NCBI GenBank assembly: GCA_964007475.1
Contig: OZ023275.1
Location: 15,479,829-15,543,828, forward strand
Source of the DNA: Hybos culiciformis
Taxonomy: Eukaryota > Arthropoda > Insecta > Diptera > Hybotidae
DNA: 64,000 bases
Reading direction: 5' to 3'
The translations under genes were made by a program, and so were the position numbers. The notes under the pieces were generated by a model. The model was not told where the DNA came from. It ran no database searches and saw only the letters and a list, made by a program, of their open reading frames with translations. The first letter of the stretch is position 1, and the number at the start of each line of letters is the position of its first letter. Positions 10,561 through 22,900 of this stretch are shown piece by piece.

Positions 10561-11975
10561 TAAGCTTGAAAAATAAAAATAAAAATTGAGTACAAAATAA
10601 TATATAAAAAAAAAATTAATAAATAAAAAAATATTTTAATAAAAAGTGTATATTTTGTTTTTTTTCTTACAATAGTTCAGTCTCAAATGGGTAGCCACAT
10701 AAAGTTAGGACTTAAAAATTTAATCCATATGAAAAAAAAATTTGTCCTCATGGAATCCATTTTTTACTTCTTTTTAATTTTTTTTTGTCAGTTTTTCTTT
10801 TTTTTTTTGAATATTTATTTTATTATTATTTTTTATTTATTTTTTTGTTTAAAATTGTAATTTGAATTTAATGCAAATGTAGTTTTTATTTTTTTATTTA
10901 TATTTAAAAAAAAATTAAATTATGAGTGTATATATTAATTAATATATATAAATATTTTGTTGAGATACGTATTTTAAAATTGAAAATAAAATGAAATTAT
11001 TATTATTATTTGGTATAAAACTATTTTAATTGAAATCTTATATTGTTATTTTCAGTTTTTTTTTTCCAGGATATGTGATGAGGTGTCCTGAAAAGAGAGA
11101 GAAAAAAAAAGAAAATTTTATTATTTATTTAAATAATCTTAAAATTATATAATATAATATTTTTATTTTATTTTTAAAATTATTTTGAATTTAAAGTAAA
11201 TATCTGATAGTTTGAAATATTTCTTCATTAAATGGCTTGAAAAATTATCTGAACTACATAATATCAAATTGTTTTCAATAAAGGTTGTGAAACATGATAA
11301 GTTAATCCTATTGTAGTCAGCGCCTAAACTTTGGGCCAGCTATGTAAAATTTCCAAAAAGGTAATTTTGAAAAATAATCGAAAATTAAATGAACAAAAAT
11401 ATTAGTACTTTCAATCAATACTTCTGTGTTCAAAAGCCAGAACCTTATCTGAAAAATCTTTGTTTTGAGTTAGAGCGGAATTAAACTTTTTTTTAAATTA
11501 CAAAAAATGTATTTGTTAAAAAATTGTAATCTGTTTAGAAAAGTTTTGAGAAAAAATTTGGTTTCAGTTTTTTGTTTATAAATTATCAAATTATTAGTTT
11601 AAACTTCTGTTATTTGAATAAGAAGCAAATAAGACGTTTTTCATAGTAAACTTAATATTATTTTCCAAAAGCACAATAAAAAAATGTTTAGTTAGGACGT
11701 TTGTCCAATGTCTATAACTTCTTAACGGATTGTCATAGAAGAAAAAGAGTAAGGATGAAAATAAACTACATAAATAAAGAAGCAACTTTATAATATTATC
11801 TCAATTTTGTCTTATCATCATTTAAGACGTTTCGGCTTTTGAACAGAGACTTATCTATGAATAAAATACTCAGTTCAGTTCATCATGGTTTTACTAAAAT
11901 AAATATTTAACAAGGGTTAGAACTTTAATTAAAATAATTAAAATAATTTATTTTTCAATTAATATTTAACAAGTG
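10561..11975. other. Non-coding AT-rich DNA
   Basis: I see no gene. The only structured item is the word AATATTTAACAAG, present at 11902-11914 and again at 11961-11973, where the second copy ends two bases before the foldback element begins. The minus-strand 63-codon frame at 11785-11594 has no supporting features. Confidence 0.6.
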
Positions 11976-12138
11976 CACGCAGAGAAATGCCTTTTCATTC
12001 AATATGATTATATCAGTCATAGACTCCTAATCATAACGAAAAAATAGCCCTATGATTAAAAATCTTCGCGCAAGATGAATAATCTTTGCATATAATTACT
12101 ACGTTATACATCGTGATTATCTTATGATTTACCTGAAA

Positions 12139-12182
12139 TCATAAGTTATGATGCTTAATCATGCTAGTCATAAGTTATGATT
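12139..12182. repeat. Palindromic ATCATAAGTTATGAT subrepeats
   Basis: The odd palindrome TCATAAGTTATGAT occurs twice about 29 bases apart within the left arm of the foldback element. Further ATAATCATAA-type words recur near both termini. Subterminal motifs of this kind often serve as transposase binding sites; that role is inference. Confidence 0.5.
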
Positions 12183-12339
12183 AATACAAAAACATTTTTT
12201 TTTCACTTTTTATTTTATTTTCGGTGAATAAAATTCAGATTATTTACTTTAATTACTAAAATAATAGTACATAGTTGAAATTTTCTGTAATGTCGCTAAA
12301 AAAAAATAAAAAACCAAAATTTTTTTGCTTTCTTCGGGA

Positions 12340-12405
12340 TTCGAACCTGCGTCGTTAACATTACAAATAGCCAACACACCACACAGAAAATGTGTATACC
12401 AAATT
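12340..12405 (-). other. Decayed tRNA-like unit, left arm
   Basis: Read on the minus strand, GTGTGGTGTGTTGG is followed by TTGTAATGTTAA and then CAGGTTCGAATCC. The last part is an excellent Pol III B box (GGTTCGAATCC). The A-box region (TTTCTGTGTGGT) is degenerate compared with the plus-strand copy. The spacing of the three words matches the other unit. It does not fold as a complete cloverleaf, so I call it a tRNA-derived sequence, not a tRNA gene. Confidence 0.5.
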
Positions 12406-12439
12406 TATATTTTCTATTTTATGTACATTTTAAATTTCA

Positions 12440-12503
12440 ATACCGTAGCTGAGTGGTAGTGTTGGCGGATTGCAATGCTAAAGACCCAGGTTCGAATCCG
12501 GAA
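12440..12503 (+). other. tRNA-like unit with A and B boxes, right arm
   Basis: The segment carries TAGCTGAGTGGTAGTG, a close A-box match, and GGTTCGAATCC, a consensus B box, about 40 bases apart. Between them, TTGCAATGCTAA resembles an anticodon arm. Acceptor-stem bases on the two sides do not pair well and no CCA-ready end is evident, so it is unlikely to make a functional tRNA. It could serve as an internal Pol III promoter: the first run of four T downstream is near 12659, giving a predicted RNA of about 220 bases with an A-rich tail. Confidence 0.55.
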
Positions 12504-13237
12504 GAAGACATAAGAAATAAAATTGTAAATTTAATAAAAATATAATAAATAAAATTTAATAAATTAAAAAAATATTAAAATAAAATAAAAAAAAATTAAA
12601 TAAATGAAAATTAAATAAAAAAAAATTAAATAAAAAAAATTAATAAAAAAAACTTAAATTTTATTTTCTTATGTAAAATAGCAGCCATTACTCGCTTTTA
12701 AGACGTAAGAAATGAAATCGATATTATTGGGTTGCAGGATTTATGATTTTGCAGTCATAGTGATTGTTTTTACCCTTAGTCATTGTTTATGATTAATATT
12801 TACGGTTCATGATTAGTTATTAAGAGCTGAGTTCTCTGACTGCTTTACGCATATGTACAATCGTCATAATCATAATATCTGATTGGATTTCTCTCCGTGT
12901 GTTTTTAAAATAAATTAGTCGTAGACGTATTCAATATCACCATCAATTAACTGTATTGATCTCTTACGATGAGTATATATTTATGTTATTATAATAATTA
13001 TAATATGATAAGAAGCTTTTTATGAATTTATCTCACTTGAAAATGCTTTTGGAAATTATATGCTTTTGAAATAATTGAACTTTTCATTAAATATAATTTG
13101 TAAATAAGCTTAAAATGAATGTTAAGGAAAAAATTTTCTTCTTTTATATATATATGATCGAATGAAAATTTTTATTCTTTGTCTGAAATATTATAAAACT
13201 TAAATTCTTAATGATGATGGTTTTCATGAATTGATAA

Positions 13238-13248
<11 letters not shown>

Positions 13249-13271
<23 letters not shown>

Positions 13272-13272
13272 A
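13249..13272. repeat. (ATT)n microsatellite
   Basis: About eight ATT units follow a run of T; a second shorter ATT run lies at 13346-13363 after a run of A. Confidence 0.85.
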
Positions 13273-13818
13273 TTTTGGTAAGTAATGCTCTTTTTGTTCG
13301 CCAAAAATAAGGCATAAAAACCAAAAAACAAAATAGAAAAAAAAAATTATTATTATTATTATTTATTGATAAAATATAGAAATAAAATATTAATACCACC
13401 AGATCATTTTATATTGACCATTTTCGAATGGAAAATATATAGAAAAATATTTATGGAAAATCTATTTTTAACACATTCAATGAGATGGAAAAACCAAAAT
13501 TCTATACATTTTCCAATAATTTTCTTTATTTATTTATTTTTCTTTTTTTGCTTCACAAAAAAAAAAAAAAATGCTTAAGTTTTATAATTTTTTTTGTATA
13601 TAAATTTTCTTATCAGTTTTCGATCTGAAAATTTTTGTGGTTGTAAAAGCAAACTTAAGCAATTTCTTTATGCTTTATTTACTAAAAATATATATCAAAG
13701 AAAATCTGTAAAATTAACAAAAACATTTTAGTTATTTTCACATATATTTATTTTTAGACTAAATTGAGATAGAAATATTGTGTGACGAAAAAAAAAAAAA
13801 AAAAGTAAGTACATATAC

Positions 13819-13900
13819 CTGATCCTGCCGTGCTGATCGTTAGTGAATTACTTTATCTTATCTGTCATCAATACGACTTTTTTAATTAGACACATAGGTC
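13819..13900 (-). other. Possible untranslated exon ending at a splice donor
   Basis: On the minus strand this G+C-enriched patch ends CGGCAGGATCAG followed by GTATATGTAC, a good CAG/GTATAT donor context. It lies on the same strand as, and 9.4 kb upstream of, the coding exon at 4375-4095. It has no long open frame, so if it is an exon it would be a 5' untranslated one. The upstream boundary is unknown. Chance occurrence of a donor in a G+C-rich relic is a strong alternative. Confidence 0.2.
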
Positions 13901-14820
13901 AGGAAAATGGTTAATTTTGTTTTTTTTTTTAACATTTTAATTGGAGTTTGCAAATAATTATATTTTAGAATAGACTTCAATCAAGAAGAACATTTGTTGA
14001 GGAAGCATTAGAAATTGATTTTATATGTAATCATTATTCTTCAAGTTCGATTTCATTAGCTTTCGTTTTGACATTAAAAACTGATTCTTTCTTTGCGATT
14101 TCAAGAGAAATTTTATAAATTACTTAGTTTTATAGTTACAAACTTCTAAAACTTATATAAAACATATTATTACTTACAATAATACAAGGCCTCTTTTATT
14201 GGGGTAGTCTTAAAAAAAAAACAGGGGCCGATATGTAAGTTAAATTTTTGTATGAAAAATTTTATAAATAAAATTTAAATTAATTTAGAATATAAAGTAA
14301 AATATTCATAAATATTTATAGAATTATTCATAATAAGTGTTTAATTATGTGACGATTACATGATACATGTATTACATAATGTAAGTGTATTTACAAGATA
14401 ATTAACGAAACCAATACATACGATACCAGTATTAATTATAATATAAACTTTATAATTAATTATGATTAAAAAAAATTATCAGTCCAAATGATGAACAAAA
14501 CATAATTGGAATTCAGTATTTTCTGTAGTCACTTATGTTCGACATTTTCTGTTGTGGCTGCTTCAGCAACTACATATATAAACAGTAAGTTGATACATAA
14601 TTATACACTACGTTGAATATCAAAATTAACAATTCAATAATTTTTGTTGTAAGACACATTCAAATTATACTGAGATAAAATTTATAAAAGAAAATTTTTT
14701 TTTCTGAAAATTTAAGAAAAATGTTTCATAAAATTTATCGACTTTAATTTTTAGACATAAACTTTTTTATATTCAATAAAATTCTAAAATTTATCGTTTT
14801 CTTTAAAAAAAAAATATTTT

Positions 14821-14880
14821 AATATAATAATAATGATATGATGATAATATAATAATAATATAAATAATAATAATATTATA
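14821..14880. repeat. (ATA)n/(TAA)n imperfect microsatellite
   Basis: About 60 bases of ATA and TAA units are interrupted by TGA and TA, with no coding content. Confidence 0.8.
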
Positions 14881-15625
14881 TTAAAAAAAAAATAATAAAA
14901 AAGTGAAAATTGCAAAAAAAAATATGTATTTTTTTCCTACTGACATACTATCAGTTTTATTTTTTTTATTTTTAAGCTTTCCATATTTTATTATAAAAAA
15001 AAAAGTGTATTTTCAACTTCATTTTTTTTATAAAAGAAATAATTTTTTTTTTATTTTTTGAGATTATAGATATAGCACGTCAAGCCAAACCAGCATTTTT
15101 ATATATATTTTTTTTGATTTTCTGCTTTCTTCAACCCAAACATAGTTTTTTTTGCAAGCATTTTATATGTTTATAATATATATAGAATTATTAATGCTAA
15201 GGTATGTGTAACATTTTGTTGCGTTACAATATTTTAATATTTTTTAACAAAAAAATGTATATGCTGTATATATGAATGAAGTTGGAAACATTCTTATGAA
15301 TGCAATAGGCAATCTTTTACAATCTTTTACAACATTTTTGAATTATTGAAACAATAATAGAAAGCCTTAATAGAAGTAATTAAAATTAAATGAAGTAACG
15401 AATGTTTGCAAGTAATGTCAATACATTTTGAATATAGCAAACACAGTAAAAGGTACATACTTTTAATATGTCCTTACATTTGATTTAGAATAGAATCATA
15501 TTAAATTCCGTACAATATATCGCTGGCTTACAAGCAAAAAGTCACTAAGTCACAAAACAAAAAACCTGGAAAACCCACTGAGTGAACTTAGGAATTTCTA
15601 GTTGTATTAAACTAACAAGATTGAC

Positions 15626-15653
15626 TAATAGGCTATCTGCACTTAAATTTAAA
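15626..15653. mobile_element. Orphan end of the 10389-10558 MITE family
   Basis: These 28 bases are identical to 10384-10411, including the TA junction and the GGCTATCTGCACTT terminus. No inverted partner AAGTGCAGAT is found in the following kilobase. It is therefore a truncated copy, or one whose right end has decayed. The exact match 5.2 kb away confirms that the terminus belongs to a repeated family. Confidence 0.65.
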
Positions 15654-16930
15654 GGTCTGAAAACACAAAAAAAAAAAAATACAAAAACTGTGATTGAAAC
15701 GCATAATCATTAAATTCTCCTATTAAATCTATCAAATTTTATTTTACATTAATCTGTATGCTGCTAAATTTTTGAAATCATCATTGATAATTCTTCTTCT
15801 TAATAAGAGATAGAATTTATTAATGTCGAGTAGTGCGTTTATGAGAATGTTTGCTACTGTATATTTCATTATAATATAAAAAATACAATATACATATAAT
15901 ATAATATGATATAACATTATATGTATATAAATTTCATTTTTTTATTTTTAAGAATTTTAAATATCAGAATGCATTAGTCTCATAATTTGCAGAAAAGTTA
16001 AAAAAAAAAAAATTATAATAAAATCAATGAAAATGCAAAGTATTGAAAAAAGTTTTCTATATAGTTTTTATATATATATATTTTTTTTTCAATTTGCTTT
16101 TAATAATGACAGATGGAAATAACAATGTATGCAATGTTTAAGAGTTATTGGAAATATTTGGCGTTAAATCCAAAAACTTTAGAAATTCAATTTAATCTAA
16201 ATTAAGGTAGACGGGTTTTTGAGATGTAATTGGCAACGAAATATGTATTATTTTTTACAGTTTCTTATGTAATTCTAAAGTTCATATTTTTTAATCAAAA
16301 GTTTGAGTTCCTTCACAAATTAATTTTCACTTTTTCAAAAAGTCAATAATGTTAGTAACTAAGCTCTTAAATTGATGAAATGTTTTCACTACAAAAATTG
16401 AAAAATTTTTATGTATATCTAAAAAAAAATGTTTCATTTTCATTTGACACACAGAATTTTTGACATATTAGGCTCAAAATAAATAGTTTAATACATATTG
16501 AATCAAAAAGTGTTAAATTGTGAAAGGAAGGTTTTTTTTGTTTTTGTGTATTTTGCTTGCAAAAAGAAAAGAAAAAACAAAATAATTGAAAATATGTTGA
16601 GGTTTGAGGAAAAGTTCATGACACAATTATGTCGAAGACCGTACTTGTTCTCATTTTTCTATGAAGCGAGACTCTTAGTTTTTTTTTTTTAACGTATATA
16701 AATGCATATGTATATAGTACATTATTATTATCTAGGTACATATATTATTTTCAGTTTTTTTTTTTTTTATGGATTTAACAAATTTTTTTTTTTTCATTTT
16801 ATAGCTTTTGGGTGATTTATATATGAATGAATGAAATATAAGTAGGTATTTATGAGCAGCATAGAATTTATACATAGAAATTAAAAAAAATATACAAATT
16901 ATTACAAAACTCTTGGTGGTATCTAATAAA

Positions 16931-16970
16931 AATAATAATGATAATAATAATGATAATACTAATAATAAGG
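16931..16970. repeat. AAT/GAT microsatellite
   Basis: Imperfect AAT and GATAAT units run for 40 bases and are followed by an AGA-rich stretch. Confidence 0.8.
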
Positions 16971-19900
16971 AGAAGAAGGAAAAGAAATATATAGAAAATG
17001 AATGTATAGAGATAATTTTTAATTGGATTTTTCTGAATAATTTTCATGTACATTCTTTATGCATAAAGAAACAAATCTGATGATGTGATTATATACATAT
17101 TATAATATATATTACTGTGCAAGGACTTAATTCAATTTAATATGAACAAAATAATTTTTATTATTTTTTTAAACAGAGGGATGTTAGATTAATATCAGTC
17201 ATTTATTGTGTTAATAATAAAATTTTTGATAAATTCATAAGGAATTTATCATATAAAAAATATAAAAAATGCATATTATTATGTATATACTTAACTTACA
17301 TTATCTTCATATATGTAATTATCTTTCTAAAAAATGTTATTACATTGTTGTAAATAAATATATATTTACATACATGTAAATTCCAAATAAAGCTTGAAAG
17401 GCTAATAAAAAGAAATGAAATTCTTTTTTCCCCTATATAATAAGTAATTTAATGGAAGGAATTTAGAAAATTAAAAAAACATATGAAAAAACACTGAACA
17501 AGTGCCTACCTAAATGCGTTTTCATTGATCACCTGGTACTATCTATATTAAGAACAAAGCCATTTCTTTTTCAATTTCTTAGTTTATTTCTTTTAACATT
17601 ATTTTTTTTGAAATTGATTTATTTGAAAGTCCAAATTTTATAAGACATAATGTACTCCGTCTGTCTCATGTGTATTGAGAAAACAAAAAAAATAAAAGTT
17701 ATTTTATAATCTAAATTTGTATTTTAATCATATTTTTAAAATTTTTCAATTTTTTTAAATTTTTCTCGCTTTAAGCGACGAATTAGGCGAGATCTGATGT
17801 GAAAATTCTTATTTATATAAAAAGGTTCACAATAAGTCTATAAATCATAGACCAAAATGCACAAAAAATCGCTTTAGTATAATGGAGATGTCAAATGTCT
17901 TCTATAAGATTTAAAAACGTTCATTGTACTAGCAAAACAATTTCATCAGTACAAATTAATAAATTATTTATAAATGTTAACGAAAAATTCAATCAAATTC
18001 TATAATTGTTGTATAAGTTCTTTTTGAATAAGTAATATAATATATATAAAATTTTGAAGTATAAAAATTGGCAACAAAAATAATGTAAAACAGGACTATT
18101 ATAATGGAATAAATATATATATTCTTTTTTCTTTGATATTAACGATATTAACTTTAATAGTCTTCATAAAACAATTAAAATTAAGCAAATGAGTAAAATA
18201 ATTGCTCACACTATTAAAAGCTATAAAATTATTTTATATATTTTATGATGTGTTCAGAAGACAGAGTTGTATAATAAGAAAAGAAATTAACTAAAATTAT
18301 GAACTTTGAAGAGCTTCTCTACATGTATCTATTTTCATCGTTAGAGATTTATTATTAATATACACGTGTGTATATTATTATAAATTATATATAATGTACA
18401 TATATTTTATTTATGTATAGTAATATCGTATTATAGAATAATACGCTCATTTAGTTACATATAATAATGTATTGTAATAGTACCGAGAATTTAGTTCGAA
18501 GCATTTATGAAAGTGTAATAAAAATATGAGTCCCCAACGGCCAATCTTATTACATAATAAACTAATTATCAAAACTGTCCAAAGTGTCAACCCTAAATGT
18601 ATTAAAATTTTATTATAATAACGATTAATAATCTTTTGAAAATATATTTACTGTATAACTAATATTATATATATAATAGGTATACTATTATGTATATAAA
18701 TGCATATATACATTCATATGTGTATAAATGGTTCATTTTATAAAAATAAATAATTTATAAATACTATGTACTATACTTATGAATGTAAAATTATATAATA
18801 TATTGGGAACAAATTTTATTCATTTTATATACAGAGAAGACTTTATCTAGATTTAAAATAAATAAATTCCGTCAGATGTGGATATTTTGTATATTCATAT
18901 CAGACCCGAATTTATATACCTACTTTATGTAGATACACGTATATTATACATACATACATGATATATGTATAAAAAAAAAGTAATTTCCTTTTAAGTAATT
19001 GATTAATACTTTGTTTAAATATTCATTTACTAGACAAATCATAAAAATATGTATATTAAGCTCAGTGTTGTTTCTTCCTTTTATTTTTATTATGAATATT
19101 TTTTTAAATATACTTGATAATAGAATTTTATTAAAGAATTTAATGAATTCTTAAGTTATTAAAATATGATTTCAAAAATATAATAATTGCTCATTAATAT
19201 GTATTTAAATATAACTTTATTTTATTATATGTATAAATAATACTACGATGTATGATTTTTTAACATAATAATTTAGTAATTATACTTCATTATATCCTAT
19301 AGGTATATCAATAAAGTCTCAACTCGTGTGTCGTTAAATCTTTTAAATGGGTCTCGCGCTTCTTGGAAAAAAAAATACTTGGGTTAACAATGTCTAAACT
19401 TTCTAGATTTGAAATTAACACAACAATTTTCTTTTATTTTGTAAGAGTCTATTTAGATAGATATTTGTACATTGAAATAAATCAAGAAAATAAAAATGTG
19501 TGTCAATGATGTAATTAAATTTTGATTTCAATAAACTTTTATACTGTAATTTTGTGTTTTTCGTTTTTGTGTACCATGTTATGAAATAAATTAGCATAAC
19601 CATAATTTTTATTTTATCATACTATTATCATACTATTATAAGTCGCAAGGTGTAAAGCGATCGAGATGGTTCATTAACGTAATTTTTTAATTCTATCATG
19701 ATAATGAAAGCAGGTTACTAGGATAAAGGTATACTATTATATTAAAAAATAACCTTCTATTTCGATTTTTCTAAGCATGTTAATTAGGTAATTTGGGTTA
19801 TCGTACGTATATGTGACAGAGAAATATAACTCTGATCCATACGATTATTGTTGTTTGAATGTACATATGATAATAAAGTTATCATACTTGTCTCTAACGA

Positions 19901-22900
19901 TCGCTTCTTAAGTAACCCTTTTAGGTATATAAATAAATTTTGGAAGTAATATTCTCCATTTTTGCATGCATTAACAGCAAAACTATATAAATTGAATTTC
20001 TGAAATTTTTTTGTACATAAAAGTAATAAGAAGAAAATGTTATTTCCAAAAAAACTAAAAAGAAGTAAAAACAAATTTAAAATTCATTCATGAAAATTTC
20101 ATCAAAATGTCACTAACAATATTGACCAGGTGAATGATGTATTTTTTTTATTTTTTCCCTTAAATCAAAACAAATTTTGTTTTATGCTTTTCTATGCAAT
20201 AATGTTAAAAATTTGTTTTAGTGAATGAAATTTAAATAAAAAATATCAAGAAAAAGTTATTATTTTTATAAATAATTTATTCAAATTTGACTACTTAAAA
20301 AAAAATAGAAAAGAAATTTTTGAGAAATAAAATTGTGGTTAAAAAAAAAAACAAAAATAAATAAAAATCGCAATTTATTTTCCAGTTGAACTTTATGTCA
20401 AAGCAATCAAATTTTTTTTATTTTTTTTGTTTTTATATGAAAAAATTTATGTAAATAAATAAAAAAAAAAAAATTTGATTTTCTAATAGAACAAAGTTTT
20501 TTTTTTTTTTTTCATTCTCGACTCTCTAAAATAATATTTTTACAGTAGAGTGAAGAAATTATAATGTTTAGCTATATATATATACTATATTTTTCCGGTA
20601 AATTAAAGTTTTTGAAAAAAGAGAAAGAAAAGAAAAAAAAAAACAAAAAGCAAACTTTGAACAGGAAAATTAAACAATAAATATGAAAAAAAAAAAAAAA
20701 CAGGAGCAAAATTATTAATATATAAATCATAATTTTTCTTTTTTATTTTTCAAAAATTTTATATTTTAGTTATATTAAAAAAAATCCTTTAAATCTTTCA
20801 AATAATCCTAATCCTAATATATGCATCAAAAATAATCTGTACGATGCCTCTGCCTACGGCTCAACTAACTTCCCGCTTTTGACAGTTTGAATTTCTTAGT
20901 GTTATATATTCAACATTCCTATCTTATATAATAGTCTTCTTCAAATTTTGTTACAGTTAAATTATGTTAAAGCTACTAAAAACATAATTGATTGCATAAT
21001 ATTATGTTATCGTTCTCATCTTAACAGTTATATATATAATATATTAATACAGGTCATAGGTCTGCATAATATATTATATATTCTCAATGAATACATGGTA
21101 AATCTTTTTTTATACAGATATTATATAATTTCCAATACAGACATAAAATATACATAAAACATAAAAAAAAAAAACATTTTCTAGTTTATATTGAGAAAAA
21201 AAAAATTAATAATGTCGGATGAACAAAGACATTAAAATTTGTATTATTTTTCCACACGATAATACCGATTGCATTATATAATAAAACTGTATAACATCTA
21301 TCTTACGTAAACATTACAATTTTTTTTTTTATGTTAGTTCTTAGACTAATATTTTGTTATAATTCAATTGTTTCTTTTATTTTATTTTCTCAACATTGGA
21401 TTATCTATACTAACAAGCCATACCAGAAAGAAATCATAAATTTGAACTGAATTTATGATATCTTAAAATAAAATTAACAATATATTAATGAAAATTATTA
21501 TTATGAAAGTTAGTTAATTTAAATTCAAAATATAAAAAGATTTGTTTGCATCATTATTATTAAATATTTTATTCGAATTATCGAACAGTTTCAAAGAAAT
21601 GAGGGGCTAGGTACATAACTATCTATATGTTGAGAATGATTAAAAATATGAAAACATAAAACATAGTCCTTTTTTTTTTTTTTTTTTTGAGTTTCAGCAA
21701 CAATAGATTATTAATGCAATAAAAAATAATCATAAGTAGGTACTAAAACTTTATTATACAAAAAAAACTTAAAAACATAAAAAAAATAAATTTCTTAAAA
21801 AATAAAAATTCTTATTTCATGCTTCATAGAAAACATTTTTAAATACATAACTAAAAATGTTAAATAATAATAATAGTTAACCAAGACTATCTTTTGAGTG
21901 CAAAGCTATATATAATGTTACCCAGTTTATAGGTATATATTTTAAATTTTATTCATAAAATTTAACAGACATACATAATGCATATGTAGTTGTTGCTTTG
22001 ACATAAAATCTATTCGAGGAAATTTCTTAAAGATAAATTTCTCTTTTTTTTTTTTTTTTTTTGTTTCTTTTAATTTGAAATGTAGGTAAAGTAGATGGAT
22101 ATATATTAAAAATAACTAATTTTAATTTTTACTCACGTACTAGGGCAGAATATTGACCCCATCACATAAAGTAACATTAAGAAACAAAAAAAATATATAT
22201 ATAAATTTATATATAACTATAACAATTGAGGAGGAAAAGCATCAAAGACTTTTTTGAAAGTATAGTAAAAAAAAAAAACTAAAATGTTAATACATTTTCC
22301 GCCTTAAGCTTTAAACTAATATACATAGTTAAAATGAATTCAGTTGAAAAGACAAAATGTATACAACATAAATGAACTTTAGTTTTTTCAAATGCATTAT
22401 TTAAAAAAAAAAAGATTATTATGGACAAGGTTAGTACAACACATTCGAAATTTGAATACAAGAATCGTATTTGTAACATTTATTAAAAGATTTGAGATAG
22501 ATTTTTGAAATTTGCATATTGTGCATATTTCTGTCAAAGTTTCGAAATTTTATACCTTAAATTGCTCGATACATATTTAAGTCTCCGTAATTTATCGACA
22601 ACGCTATTAGCGGGTTTTAATCGGAAACTTTATAGATTAATAAAAGATTCGATTCTGTTGCTTTTGATATCTTCAGATTTAGCAGTTTTTTTTTTGTCTA
22701 CATAACCATGTCATTTCCATAATAATAGTATCATTATATAATATGTTAAAAAGAACGACAGAACTTAAACTTTTTCGTTTTGTTTATATGTATATGCATA
22801 ATGCAAAGAATAAAAAAGAGAAATCAGTCACAAATTTTGATTCATGCGACGTGAAAGATAAAAAAGGGAAGGAGAATTTTTTACTTTTTTTTTTATTTTT

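Larger units (their letters stand above)
11976..12899. mobile_element. Foldback element with two divergent tRNA-like units
   Basis: The termini CACGCAGAGAAAT (11976-11988) and, inverted, CACGGAGAGAAAT (12899-12887) match at 12 of 13 positions. Inside each end lie ATATGATTAT-like words, several TAATCATAA/TTATGATTA palindromic motifs and one tRNA-like segment. The two tRNA-like B boxes are centred near 12348 and 12494, roughly symmetric about the element midpoint (12437), so both arms are diverged inverted copies. An A-rich tail (12503-12656) follows the plus-strand unit. Flanks are TG on both sides, which is too short to prove a duplication. There is no open frame, so it is non-autonomous. It could be a foldback DNA transposon that captured a tRNA-derived unit, or a pair of inverted SINEs that moved together. 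Confidence 0.55.

Noticed and set aside
19784..20074. 96-codon minus-strand frame
   Set aside because: Phe/Leu/Tyr-rich from AT composition, with no motif and no splice or codon support.
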